From positions 1 through 40,388 of IMG/VR virus record IMGVR_UViG_3300031673_000178: DNA of 40,388 nt; one strand, written 5' to 3'. This DNA is from a virus. The position numbers and the translations under genes are program-made. Each line of letters opens with the position of its first letter. The stretch's first letter is position 1. The notes beneath the pieces are model-generated. The model searched no databases, was not told where the DNA came from, and saw only the letters and a list, made by a program, of their open reading frames with translations. This document shows positions 1 to 9,306 of this stretch, piece after piece.

Positions 1-48
1 GTACTGAAGAAAACAGCTAAAATAAAAAACACTCCCCCTACTATGCTA

Positions 49-399
49 TCAATGCAGCTTATGTCTCTTATGAATTTTGTTATGGCAGGCAACGCATAAT
101 GGTTGAAGGTTAGAGTCTTCATATTTATCGCCATGTTTTTTAAGATCTACAATGTGATGTATTAATGTAGCCGGGTTAGCACATTTAGAACAAATTGGAT
201 GTTGCCTTAAATAATACAACCTAAATTTTGTCCATCTTGTATCATAGCCGCGAACATGTCTCGACCCTCGCGCCTGATCATACAGCTTATTATTATTTCT
301 GTATTTTTCTTTTCTAATGTTTGAATGAAGTTCACAATAACCACGTTTTACCAATGCTTTGCATCCATATTCTTTGCATGGTCTCAATGGTCGTTTCAT
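49..399 (-). CDS. HNH endonuclease
   Basis: About 116 residues, small and basic. An N-terminal Cys/His cluster (CKEYGCKALVKRGYCELH) is followed by the HNH core: a CSKC knuckle, an IHHI pair, the invariant Asn in SNLQPLCVACH, and a final H near the C-terminus. Phage HNH proteins of this size nick or cut DNA and often assist terminase at cos sites. Here the gene is the last one of the tail operon, far from the terminase genes, unless the genome is circular. The ATG at 399 overlaps the upstream stop (TAATG); it is preferred over a longer reading from 429 that would begin inside the upstream gene. Confidence 0.88.
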   Translation of the reverse strand: MKRPLRPCKEYGCKALVKRGYCELHSNIRKEKYRNNNKLYDQARGSRHVRGYDTRWTKFRLYYLRQHPICSKCANPATLIHHIVDLKKHGDKYEDSNLQPLCVACHNKIHKRHKLH

Positions 400-1151
400 T
401 AGTAACCCTGATCTGCTTCTCCAAACCAAGTTCCATTACTGCGTATAAAAGTTAATATGTCCGATACTGTAGCTCCTGTGCTTATTGTCGGAGCTGCCCC
501 GCCTTTCCACTTTATGCTTCCTGCTGTAGCTCCGATGTCCAGTGTCCAACTACCGGTAGTGTCCTGCGTTACTCTTAATTTGTATTTGTGGCCATTCGTT
601 CCATTACTAATGATACATGAAGCATTGGTTGTTAATGAGAGATACCTTGTCTCTACAGTAGCAAAGCTAACCTCAAAAGTAGATGCGCATGTAATAGATG
701 ATTCATGTTGTACATCGTTTAAGATGCTATCAATATGTAGACTCAACTGATCCGGGTAAAATTGATTAGCTGTATTATTCACACCTAAGATGAATCTATT
801 GTTAGGAATTAACGCTGTTGATGCAGTTGAAAATGTAACATATGTGGCTGATACAGTAGCATTATTAACTGTTGATAATGGTACATATGCAATCCCATTT
901 ATCGGAATCGTAATAGCTCCAGCCTCTAATATGTTTGCAAACATTTTGCCATCTGATCCAATTGATGCAATATGCACATCAAGTGCCCAGGACAACGTGC
1001 CAGCAGTAGAATCCCATGCCAATGAACCACCGCAACATGTAATGGCTTTACTTGATGTTATAGCAGCGTCTAAAGACGCAAGAGGTGGGTTCATGTCTGT
1101 ATCTTTAAAAAGTGTGGCTGTCGTATATGGTGTATGATAATTACTACTCAT
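399..1151 (-). CDS. Tail fibre/tail tip-like structural protein
   Basis: 250 residues, rich in Ser, Thr and Ala with few charges, as in beta-structured virion proteins. The C-terminal ~60 residues (TTGSWTLDIG, IKWKGGAAPTIS, DILTFI, GTWFG) resemble a C-terminal module common in phage fibres and appendages, where it probably helps trimerise or bind. It lies at the distal end of the tail operon, next to the HNH gene, and has a GGGAGA ribosome site. The N-terminal half was not recognised. Structural role is well supported; receptor binding is inferred from position. Confidence 0.6.
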   Translation of the reverse strand: MSSNYHTPYTTATLFKDTDMNPPLASLDAAITSSKAITCCGGSLAWDSTAGTLSWALDVHIASIGSDGKMFANILEAGAITIPINGIAYVPLSTVNNATVSATYVTFSTASTALIPNNRFILGVNNTANQFYPDQLSLHIDSILNDVQHESSITCASTFEVSFATVETRYLSLTTNASCIISNGTNGHKYKLRVTQDTTGSWTLDIGATAGSIKWKGGAAPTISTGATVSDILTFIRSNGTWFGEADQGY

Positions 1152-1161
1152 CGTTATCTCC

Positions 1162-2259
1162 CTAATCTGTTATAATGTTGTTCGATGAATCTCTTAATAG
1201 TATCATTATATCAGACTCAATATCATAATTTGATATTGCTTTTGCTGTTAATATCGGGCTTATATCTAATGCTGTGCCAAGTCTTGTGTAAGTAAACGTG
1301 TATGAATTGCTTGTAGTTCCTGTATTTGCTCCAATTAAAGAAGTGCTGCTTCCTTCGGTTGATGACACCGATCCAGTCCCTTGAGCTATTTCTAATTCCA
1401 TTCTCCAGCCTGAGCCCTGATCTCTGTTGATATCAAGTCCATATTGATCTATAACTTTGATTGTTATTGCCGCTGTAGTTTGTATGGCGGAAAGATCATT
1501 GTTATCCCATGTTGTGTTTAAAAAAATTCCTTTTCCTACTATCCATTCCACATTTGCATCTTTATTTAATATTTGAGTTTTTCCATAAGGTATCAATATG
1601 CGTCCAATTTCGACATGATCTGTAGTAACACTCGAAATTGTTGCTGCTGTTGCTGTATTACGAAAAGTAGTCCCAGTTATGAGATCAATTACTGCATCAG
1701 CGCCAACCTGAAATAAATCATATCGGAGATTGCTTACGCAGGATGGGGCCACAGCGATAGTAGAGATCGCTGCCACATCATTCATTCTGCCACCCATGCC
1801 CATACGATAATTACATGTTGCACTCATTTTTATCGCGTCAATTGTTATCGTTGAACCTCCAATTCTTACAACTCCAGTATGTATTAATGCCATCATTTGC
1901 GGCTCGTTCGGTATTGATCCTATTTTGCAGCCTTCAATTATTCTATCGTCTGCTGTTGGTAAAGTGGGGTTTAAAGAATCAATCGGCAATATTTGACCTT
2001 GCGCGAATATCTCCATTGACCCTCTGAGTCCCAGTCGATGTCTCATTTGCACAGGAGCCCCTATTTTTACCCATCCTGGCAGAGTTCCCCATGATGCTGG
2101 ATACCAGGCTTTTATTTGATCTGTGCTTCCCTGAATTTTAATCATGCAATATTTATTTGCGGTAGATATGCTCCATACAATGCCGCTTTTTATTTCAAGA
2201 TTTTTTTCAGATATTTTTTTTATATTTGATGTCAAGAATCGTTTATTATATGTTCTCAT
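1162..2259 (-). CDS. Tail-associated structural protein, unknown
   Basis: 365 residues. Residues ~25-95 look like a compact beta (OB-like) segment ending in FAQGQILP; the remainder is Thr/Ser/Ile-rich beta structure with an Ig-like Gly/Ser/Thr stretch near residue 310. No enzymatic motif is visible. The ATG at 2259 forms an ATGA overlap with the upstream hub gene and follows GGAAG at good spacing; the ATG at 2268 is less likely. It sits between the hub and the fibre-like gene, so it is probably a tail-tip or baseplate component. Family not recognised. Confidence 0.55.
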   Translation of the reverse strand: MRTYNKRFLTSNIKKISEKNLEIKSGIVWSISTANKYCMIKIQGSTDQIKAWYPASWGTLPGWVKIGAPVQMRHRLGLRGSMEIFAQGQILPIDSLNPTLPTADDRIIEGCKIGSIPNEPQMMALIHTGVVRIGGSTITIDAIKMSATCNYRMGMGGRMNDVAAISTIAVAPSCVSNLRYDLFQVGADAVIDLITGTTFRNTATAATISSVTTDHVEIGRILIPYGKTQILNKDANVEWIVGKGIFLNTTWDNNDLSAIQTTAAITIKVIDQYGLDINRDQGSGWRMELEIAQGTGSVSSTEGSSTSLIGANTGTTSNSYTFTYTRLGTALDISPILTAKAISNYDIESDIMILLRDSSNNIITD

Positions 2260-5200
2260 AACTTCCAACCTTCGATTTGATCAAACATTCCACTAGCTGC
2301 GTTAGATTTACTAGGAATATTTACAATTCTTGTTATAGAAGTTATAAAAATTTTGAGATTATTATTGCTGTATGGATGAACTATTTGAATAGTGTCACCC
2401 TCCTCATCTTGCAGATGTCCTATTTTTTCAATCGAAATTTTATTTCGTTGTAACTTTGTAATTAATAATTCATGTTCGGCCACTTCTTGCAACTGAGCTA
2501 TAGTGTAAGCTAATGGCTCTTCTATAGTTCGCGCGACAATTTTTCCAATTTCATTTTGAAAATCTAAATCATCTGCTTGAGACTGAATGGCAGCCCTAAC
2601 AGAACCTTGAATTCTTCCAAAAATTCTAATTGACCAATTTGTGACAGTTGCAAGAATACGAAAAATTTCTAAAAAACCAGCGGCAGATAGAAAACCGCCG
2701 ATATATGGAATCACATCTACTATTAATGTGGCTGTTAAAGCAAATATTAACTTTTCTAATAGTAATGGAGCTTGTATCTGCAACGTGCAATAAGTATCGT
2801 GATTCGTTATTTTCCAATTTACGCTATCTTCCCATTTGAAAATTGCATTTAATTCAGTGTCAAATTTTGCGTTTACTGCTGTGCATTTCATAGAGTTGTC
2901 GTCAGAGTATGGAATACGAATAGACTCTGTGCCTTGCCACCATCCGATTGTTCCATTTCTTGTTTGTAATTCTTGCTCTGCATAAGTAATTTCTCTAAAA
3001 TCTCGCTCTTCTGATTGTGCTATTATGCGATTGACATAATCAGAAAAATTATTGTCTGGTGAATATGTGATTAATTTATCTGTTGATGAATATATATGAT
3101 CAATGCTATTAGAATCTGAAATTTTTCTAATTTTAAAAACATTATCTACGTCTATGCGTAAAAAATAACCAAATCTATCACATATTTCATTTACAATATC
3201 TAATAATTTTGAATTAATCCATTGATGATACAATATTGCTCTATTATCAATAGTATCAATCTGAATATTGCTATTTGAAATTGAACCTAAGTTTTCTAAT
3301 ATATTAGCGATGATATCTTCTGGATAATTTTCATCATAATCTGCTGGAGTCGTGATGAGTTCCATATCATCGAGAACGCTTCGTTCGTCTTCGCAGATAA
3401 CTTTCATGATCGGAATTATGCCTTTAGAAAAAGACACATCTTTGTTTTTTACTCGAAATGTTCCTTGATTTTGCCAATATTCAGTCCCTAGAACATTTTC
3501 TCCGAGCCGATATGTTATTATCGTTCCTTTTTTCAAATAATTATGATATATGCTATTAATATTAGTTTCGTCAAACAGTTGTCCTCGCGCAATATTAAAA
3601 GTTAATCTAGCTGGTTTGTCGATTGATCGTTCTGATATTATGTTTTTGTCAGTCACCAACAATGGAGAAAAATCAAAATCAGTTATTTCTTTATCCCAAT
3701 ATATTGATAGCTCTGATCCTGTTTGATGCGTCCAAAAAATCCAAAAATTAGAGGTTATCGGATCTAAGCATCCTTGTGTATTGGAATCAAATTGTCCTGA
3801 TATAAAATCAGAAGCCGCATTCATCGTCCAACCAGCGGAATAAGTGGCTATGCGATATTGTGGGCTACTTAGCGCTCCGCTTCCAGAGAACCCTATCAGC
3901 CCTTCCCAGCCTGCATTGTCTATTTTTCCAGAAAAAATCAATTCCAATGTTTCATCATAGATAATTGGCATAAAATCAGTATCAGAATTATCTGGAACAA
4001 GTCCGGGAACTGTATTATTATCAAATAGAGTCCAATCTCCGATGTCTATATTATATTTTGAAATTCCATACAATGATGACGAAACGAACAAATCATTATT
4101 ATCATTTTTGTAAAGTCTCAAAAATCCATAATCTGCATAGCTGCCCCAACTCGGTTCTAAAAAATAAGAAACCTCGCTATCTATAACTATCTTAACTATT
4201 CCTTTTCTTGCTGACTGAGAATAATTAGTTTCATAATTAAATGTGCAATATAGAGCCCCATCATAATATATAGCGTCTAATATACCTCTTCGTGGCAACA
4301 TAGTGCTAGTATCTAAATCATCATCCCAGCCAAGAAATGTTTTATAAGTAACCCAATTTTCACTATCAGTTGTGTCAAAAATAAACACAGACCCCCAAAA
4401 AGAAGCCCAACTAATCACAGTTGAAGCTAAAACAGCAATACCAGCCTCAGAAAATATTTTAAAGAATCCTGTATGCAAATACAAACGGTCTACTTCTGTC
4501 AATAATGTAGAGCTATAATAAACTGTGGTAGTTGCATATAACGCAGGAGAGCCTTGGTCTAAATCAATAGATATTATTTCAATGTCATAATTTGCGGCTG
4601 TTGTAACAAGATACAATATGCCATTGTTGATACTACAAAATTCTATTTGCAAATACTCTGTGTCAAGCGATGGAGACCAATCTATATTTTTTACTAAACT
4701 TTTGCTAACATCATTTTTTAAATAGTAATGAGTAATAGTGTCGACATCTACATCAAGCACAGCGCAAAAACCAATATTGCATCCAACAACTATATATTTA
4801 TCTTCGTGTTGATTGCACTGCCACCAACAATGCTCAGTTCCAAAATTTGTATTAAACGCAGGAGTAGAGGTTGTAGTCCAACTGTCTACTATTTCCCAAG
4901 TATCTATTTTTACTTTTACAACGCCGATTAAATATTTATCTCCGATATTCGTATAAGTGCATATCATATATATATGTTCATCATATATATGTAAGCTAGT
5001 TACACTCGCTACATCTCCTGGCCAATCAGTAGTATCTGCATCGATTGCCAATGCATTGCTTTTTTCATCCCAAATTATATGTAATTGATCTGTGGCTTGT
5101 TGAATCGATACAGGATGCTTTCCTATCGTCGCGGTATTAGTATAAGCGGTAATTGCGACTGCTGCGCCCCAAGAGCTGCCATTATCAGTAGATATAGAGT

Positions 5201-5921
5201 AATAAGAATTAATAATATTTGTTGTATTTTCATAATCTAAACAAAGAAAAATATCATCTGTATCTATTTGATTAATATGTATATTATGCTTTGCTTCAGT
5301 TGATATGCCGGCTATGCTGATTGCAGCTTCAGCCGACCAGGATGCGAAATCTGCGCTTGTTCTACTATATGCAGTAGATGCAGTTGAGCTAGTGTCTACT
5401 ATATATACAAGCAAGTAGCTCCCTGCTGCTATATATAGACAACATGGACTCGTTACTTCAGTGTAAGAAGTTTTTATATATGTCGCTATAAGTGCATTGC
5501 TTGACACGATGCCTACAACACTAATTATAGAAGTTCTTAAATAATAATTAGTGGCAGTATAACAAGTAAAAATTAAACCTATTGTTGTGTCAGATAATTC
5601 AACGATCGACACATCGTTAATAACCACATCAAACCCAAGACCTAGATCTGTCTGATCGTTTAAAGTGACTGTAAAAAATTCTTCTCTGCTTTCATCTGTG
5701 TACACATATTTGATATTATCGTCAAAAATATATGCGGCACAAATCCTACCTGAGGAGCTATGTGTTATAATGGTGGGCTGATCTTCATTGTCAGTTTCGG
5801 ATGTCAAAAGATTGCCCAAAAATGGAATGCCTGAATTAAGAGAATTTTTTATCTCAACAATTATTTTATGATTTGCGCTATCTTGAGCTGTTTGTAGAGT
5901 TGCGTCCAAAGTGAGTGACAT
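2256..5921 (-). CDS. Tail hub protein with N-terminal Asp-box beta-propeller
   Basis: 1221 residues. The first ~740 are beta-propeller-like, with an Asp-box at residues 244-252 (STDNGSSWG) and a degenerate one at 189-195 (SADFASW); Asp-boxes are typical of sialidase/BNR folds. Residues ~755-1040 resemble phage tail hub proteins (gp27/gpJ-like: NLxxKGTIITYRLG, GTFRVKNKDVSF, LDDMELITTP). A hydrophobic stretch at about 1053-1095 and a helical tail end the protein. The catalytic Arg triad and Asp/Tyr/Glu of a true sialidase could not be assigned, so the propeller may only bind glycans or be a scaffold. It starts in a TAATG overlap with the upstream gene. Confidence 0.65.
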   Translation of the reverse strand: MSLTLDATLQTAQDSANHKIIVEIKNSLNSGIPFLGNLLTSETDNEDQPTIITHSSSGRICAAYIFDDNIKYVYTDESREEFFTVTLNDQTDLGLGFDVVINDVSIVELSDTTIGLIFTCYTATNYYLRTSIISVVGIVSSNALIATYIKTSYTEVTSPCCLYIAAGSYLLVYIVDTSSTASTAYSRTSADFASWSAEAAISIAGISTEAKHNIHINQIDTDDIFLCLDYENTTNIINSYYSISTDNGSSWGAAVAITAYTNTATIGKHPVSIQQATDQLHIIWDEKSNALAIDADTTDWPGDVASVTSLHIYDEHIYMICTYTNIGDKYLIGVVKVKIDTWEIVDSWTTTSTPAFNTNFGTEHCWWQCNQHEDKYIVVGCNIGFCAVLDVDVDTITHYYLKNDVSKSLVKNIDWSPSLDTEYLQIEFCSINNGILYLVTTAANYDIEIISIDLDQGSPALYATTTVYYSSTLLTEVDRLYLHTGFFKIFSEAGIAVLASTVISWASFWGSVFIFDTTDSENWVTYKTFLGWDDDLDTSTMLPRRGILDAIYYDGALYCTFNYETNYSQSARKGIVKIVIDSEVSYFLEPSWGSYADYGFLRLYKNDNNDLFVSSSLYGISKYNIDIGDWTLFDNNTVPGLVPDNSDTDFMPIIYDETLELIFSGKIDNAGWEGLIGFSGSGALSSPQYRIATYSAGWTMNAASDFISGQFDSNTQGCLDPITSNFWIFWTHQTGSELSIYWDKEITDFDFSPLLVTDKNIISERSIDKPARLTFNIARGQLFDETNINSIYHNYLKKGTIITYRLGENVLGTEYWQNQGTFRVKNKDVSFSKGIIPIMKVICEDERSVLDDMELITTPADYDENYPEDIIANILENLGSISNSNIQIDTIDNRAILYHQWINSKLLDIVNEICDRFGYFLRIDVDNVFKIRKISDSNSIDHIYSSTDKLITYSPDNNFSDYVNRIIAQSEERDFREITYAEQELQTRNGTIGWWQGTESIRIPYSDDNSMKCTAVNAKFDTELNAIFKWEDSVNWKITNHDTYCTLQIQAPLLLEKLIFALTATLIVDVIPYIGGFLSAAGFLEIFRILATVTNWSIRIFGRIQGSVRAAIQSQADDLDFQNEIGKIVARTIEEPLAYTIAQLQEVAEHELLITKLQRNKISIEKIGHLQDEEGDTIQIVHPYSNNNLKIFITSITRIVNIPSKSNAASGMFDQIEGWKL

Positions 5922-6295
5922 TATGTCACCTCTGACATAATCAACATTTTAAGATTACAATCTTTCCGATAATATTTTGAAGATGATTCTTGAGAAATAA
6001 AATAACTTCCATCAAGTCCAATAAGATTAACTTTATATGTCTTTGTCGATCCTGGAATGTTGGGTGTCCAAATCATAGTTGTGTCTGTATTTATGAGGAT
6101 ATCAATAGCGTCAAACATCGTCGAAGGCATTGCATTCCATTTCAGATCGATTACTTTTCCTGTGATGGTAGATCCCCATGAATAATACACTACACTAGAA
6201 TAAGTTTTAATGTAGCTGCATACCTTGTCTGATTTTAAAATCGTCATATCTGAAGGATCGAATGCAAAAGTTGTGGTGCTAATAGACATTACCAT
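5921..6295 (-). CDS. Small tail protein, probable distal-tail type
   Basis: 124 residues, beta-rich (TGKVIDLKWNAMPS, TKTYKVNLIGLDG), located between the tape measure and the hub, where siphoviruses place distal tail or minor tail proteins. Its stop overlaps the hub start (TAATG). Two in-frame ATGs lie six bases apart (6295, 6289). The only Shine-Dalgarno-like GAGG upstream lies inside an 18-bp duplication of the tape-measure gene end. No signature motif was recognised, so the role rests on position and length. Confidence 0.5.
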   Translation of the reverse strand: MVMSISTTTFAFDPSDMTILKSDKVCSYIKTYSSVVYYSWGSTITGKVIDLKWNAMPSTMFDAIDILINTDTTMIWTPNIPGSTKTYKVNLIGLDGSYFISQESSSKYYRKDCNLKMLIMSEVT

Positions 6296-6330
6296 TATGT
6301 ATATTGCCTCATTTATGTATATTGCCTCAT
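6295..6330 (-). repeat. 18-bp tandem duplication at the tape-measure stop
   Basis: The 18 bases encoding the last five residues and stop of the tape measure (MRQYT-stop, 6313-6330) are repeated exactly and immediately (6295-6312). The second copy is untranslated and places a GAGG about 11 bases before the ATG at 6295. Confidence 0.9.
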
Positions 6331-9066
6331 TACTTCAATAACTGTTTTTTCTATAGATTTTTTAAGCAAATTTTCTATGCCTGCAAATTGTTCTCCAATG
6401 GATATGGGAATATTGATTGTCATGTTGCCACCTTCTTGAACTTCTCTTTTGCTCAAAACACGTTCACCGCGTTGGAGAACAGCAAATTCTTCGTCAGATT
6501 TTAGGCCATTATGTAATCTTGGTATTTCCGCAATATTTGGATATCCTCCAACCATGCCTCCGTGATGCCACCAATTGGGTTTTTTTATGCCAATTTTTGA
6601 AGCTGCATTTGTAATTTCTTTCCCAGCTCCAGTAATTACACTTTCTGTCTCTTTCGCTACTATTGTGGCAGCTTCTCCAACTGAATCAAGGCCATCTTTT
6701 ACTAATCCTTTAATGTCGCCATGATAAATATCAGTAAAAATATCACCAGTATTTTGAGCAATATTAGTATTTACTAAATCTACTATTTTTAATGAGTCGC
6801 CAGTTATTTTATTAAAATCGTTCATCCATCGATTAACTTCCCTCCCCATATCATTGAAACCCCATTTTTCCCATAAATCCATATCATTCATTCCCCATTT
6901 TTCCCATAAATCCATATCTTCAGTATTTATAACAGCTCCGCCAACACTGCCACTTCCAACACTGCCAACAGTACCGCCAACACTTCCACCGCCAACAGCG
7001 TCAGCGCCGCCAACAGTACCGCCAACACTTCCACCGCCAACACCGCCAACGCCGCCAACGCCGCCAACGCCGCCAACGCCGCCAACACCGCCAACACCGC
7101 CAACACCGCCAACAGAACTATATAAATTTTTTCGCATTCTAACACCTAATAAATCATATTGATTGCCAGCATTTTTTACAAATTCTTCAACTTCGCTACT
7201 CATGAAAAATGTATTTTCAGATACAATATTTTTCATATTATTGGATAAATCAATATTTTCTTTAGCCAGGCCGCCTTTTTTTAAACTTTTTCGCGCTAAA
7301 GAGTTGCCACTATTTTGAGAGCTGCCACTATTTTCGCTCAACAAACCAATTGGAACAAGAGATGTGCTTCCAGCGTTGTCTATGCCAAGATTATTTAACA
7401 AAGGCATTATTAATTTTTGTCTTATATAAATTCTTAAAATATCTGCAATAATGGAATCAGCCATTGATTTCCAACTTATTTTAGCTCCCATGGCAAAATC
7501 CACAAAAGCATCTTCCATGCTTTTAGCCGCTTTTATTGTAACATTTTGAATTTGAGAGCTTCTATCTTTAATTGTATCATAATAATCTTCCATGCCTTTT
7601 TTAATATTGCCCCAAATTGTAGCGGGAACTTTTAAGTTTTTTATTTCTTCATTTATAATAGATAATCTTTTTGCAATAGCCGCATATTCCGCGCTATCTG
7701 TTTTGAGTTGCATTCCAATGCTCCATGCATACCCTTGTTCCTCTTCCAACAACTGAACTTTTGTTTTTTGCGCTTGTATTATTTTTTCTAAATATGCTTC
7801 TTGTTTCGCTAATGCTTCTGCGGGAACTTTTAAGTTTTTTATTTCTTCATTTATAATAGATAATCTTTTTGCAATAGCCGCATATTCCGCGCTATCTGTT
7901 TTGAGTTGCATTCCAATGCTCCATGCATACTCTTGTTCCTCTTCCAACAACTGAACTTTTGTTTTTTGCGCTTGTATTATTTTTTTTAAATATGCTTCTT
8001 GTTTCGCTAATGCTTCTGCTGCATCTATCCCGCTGCCAGAATCTCCCCCGATATTTGTTTCTATGTTTAATTCGATTGGTTTATCTAATTTATCTAATAA
8101 TTCGTTTGTATGATTGATGATATTTTGAACAGAAATGGCATATTCTTGTTCAGCATTTTTTGCAAGATTGCCTTTAAAAAAGTCTGTATAATATTGTAAA
8201 CCTTCATTTAGAATTCTAATTGCTCCAGATGCCGCAATATAATTTTTTGTAAGATTTAGCATAACAGCCCCAGCGGTTTTCCCCGCTTGTTCCCATTCGC
8301 TTAAAGCTGTTGTACTGTCTACCATAGCAGTTGTAATAGTCAATAGAGCATCGGACAATCCAGCTAATACTTGCAGTTTGATGGATCCAATTGCCACCCC
8401 CATATCTTTAAAATTCTGATTAACTCTATCCATCTTGCTGAACGTATCATCAGTGATAATTCCGCCCAATCGCTCTAATCTATCTATTACTTTTTTTATG
8501 CCTTCTGATCCATTTTTCATAACCGGAATTAAATCCGATCCTGATCGACCTAACAATTTCACTAAAAGCGCAGCCGCTTTTGACTTGTTACCCATTTTTG
8601 ATATTTTGTCTACAATATCAAAAAATACATCTTCAGTCTTTCTCATTTCTCCAGTAGCTGTTTTGTACGATATCCCCATATCGTCAAACAATCTGGTAGA
8701 TTCTTTTAACCCATAATTTGCGTCAAGTATGTTTGTGTTTAATCGCTTAAGCCCTGTAGCTACGCCACTCATATCAATGCCTGCATATTTTGCGGCTTGT
8801 GACAATCCCTGAAATGTGCGTGTTGATATCGCTGACTTTTGAGCCATATCTTGCAAAGAATCGATAGCTGCGGTTCCATCAATCACAAATCTTTTAAGCG
8901 CTCTAACGCTAAATGCAGCGGCGAGGGACACGCCGATCCCTAGAAGCATTTTTTTAGCATTTTTTGAAAATTTATTAATGTGACCAGATATTTGCTCGAA
9001 GTCTTTTTTAACTTTTGCAACATTTGTTGCAATATCGATTAAGACTCCGCCTACTTTTTGAGCCAT
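6313..9066 (-). CDS. Tail tape measure protein
   Basis: 917 residues, the typical length and position (after the chaperones, before the tail tip) of a siphovirus tape measure, which sets tail length and is ejected with the DNA. The N-terminal ~300 residues are helical with a short hydrophobic stretch (KMLLGIGVSLAAAFSV) and a TMP-like core (MAQKSAISTRTFQGLSQAAK). A 66-residue unit is perfectly tandem duplicated (about residues 350-481). A Gly-Gly-Val repeat, Gly/Ser/Val-rich linkers and a doubled DMDLWEKWG motif follow. The C-terminus (GGMVGG, LQRGERVLSKREV) matches a module common at the ends of phage tape measures. No ribosome site is evident; translation is probably coupled to the upstream chaperone. 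Confidence 0.93.
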   Translation of the reverse strand: MAQKVGGVLIDIATNVAKVKKDFEQISGHINKFSKNAKKMLLGIGVSLAAAFSVRALKRFVIDGTAAIDSLQDMAQKSAISTRTFQGLSQAAKYAGIDMSGVATGLKRLNTNILDANYGLKESTRLFDDMGISYKTATGEMRKTEDVFFDIVDKISKMGNKSKAAALLVKLLGRSGSDLIPVMKNGSEGIKKVIDRLERLGGIITDDTFSKMDRVNQNFKDMGVAIGSIKLQVLAGLSDALLTITTAMVDSTTALSEWEQAGKTAGAVMLNLTKNYIAASGAIRILNEGLQYYTDFFKGNLAKNAEQEYAISVQNIINHTNELLDKLDKPIELNIETNIGGDSGSGIDAAEALAKQEAYLKKIIQAQKTKVQLLEEEQEYAWSIGMQLKTDSAEYAAIAKRLSIINEEIKNLKVPAEALAKQEAYLEKIIQAQKTKVQLLEEEQGYAWSIGMQLKTDSAEYAAIAKRLSIINEEIKNLKVPATIWGNIKKGMEDYYDTIKDRSSQIQNVTIKAAKSMEDAFVDFAMGAKISWKSMADSIIADILRIYIRQKLIMPLLNNLGIDNAGSTSLVPIGLLSENSGSSQNSGNSLARKSLKKGGLAKENIDLSNNMKNIVSENTFFMSSEVEEFVKNAGNQYDLLGVRMRKNLYSSVGGVGGVGGVGGVGGVGGVGGVGGVGGGSVGGTVGGADAVGGGSVGGTVGSVGSGSVGGAVINTEDMDLWEKWGMNDMDLWEKWGFNDMGREVNRWMNDFNKITGDSLKIVDLVNTNIAQNTGDIFTDIYHGDIKGLVKDGLDSVGEAATIVAKETESVITGAGKEITNAASKIGIKKPNWWHHGGMVGGYPNIAEIPRLHNGLKSDEEFAVLQRGERVLSKREVQEGGNMTINIPISIGEQFAGIENLLKKSIEKTVIEVMRQYT
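6945..7116 (-). repeat. Gly-Gly-Val/Gly-Ser-Val codon repeats in the tape measure
   Basis: Nine-base units (GGCGGTGTT-like on the coding strand) are repeated about eight times at 7042-7114, with diverged copies to 6945. They encode a flexible GGV tract and a GGGSVGGTVG pair. Such arrays are slippage-prone. Confidence 0.85.
7622..8017 (-). repeat. 198-bp tandem duplication in the tape measure
   Basis: Copies at 7622-7819 and 7820-8017 are nearly identical at the DNA level. Each encodes 66 residues (ALAKQEAYLKKIIQAQKTKV onward, to LKVPA). The very low divergence implies a recent event; it keeps the frame and adds 66 helical residues. Confidence 0.92.
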
Positions 9067-9069
9067 TTT

Positions 9070-9306
9070 TTATTTATTTTTACCTTTTGATTTCAATTTT
9101 CCACCCATAATAGACATAAATTTATTTTTTAAATTAACCTGATTTTTTTCTTGTTTATTTATTTCTTTTTTATTATCTTTATAAATATGAAAAGCTATTT
9201 GTTTGCTAATATCCTGACTATCCATCTCATGAAGCAGCCTGTTTATCGACATATGCAAATCCTGTGCAAGCTGCATAATAAAAAATTCAAAAGGATTTGC
9301 CTCTAA
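9070..9306 (-). CDS. Tail assembly chaperone C-terminal extension (gpGT-like, made by -1 frameshift)
   Basis: This frame is open from the slippery site at 9306-9312 to a stop at 9070. It adds 78 residues (LEANPFEFFIMQLAQDLHMS...) to the 120-residue product of the preceding gene, giving a ~198-residue fusion. An internal ATG at 9276 has no ribosome site, so fusion is the likely expression route. In lambda the equivalent T domain recruits major tail subunits while G binds the tape measure. The extension is Lys/Asn-rich and helical. The position directly before the tape measure is the canonical one. Confidence 0.8.
   Translation of the reverse strand, partial: LEANPFEFFIMQLAQDLHMSINRLLHEMDSQDISKQIAFHIYKDNKKEINKQEKNQVNLKNKFMSIMGGKLKSKGKNK

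Noticed and set aside
1-31. Similarity of the left end (AAAACAGCTAAAATAAAAAA) to about 40032-40050, suggesting terminal redundancy
   Set aside because: The match is short, imperfect and A-rich; sequences beyond it differ, so circularity cannot be claimed.
6854-7162. Plus-strand Pro-Thr-rich open frame opposite the Gly-Gly-Val repeat
   Set aside because: It is a mirror of the repeat in the tape-measure gene; no ribosome site and no protein-like features.
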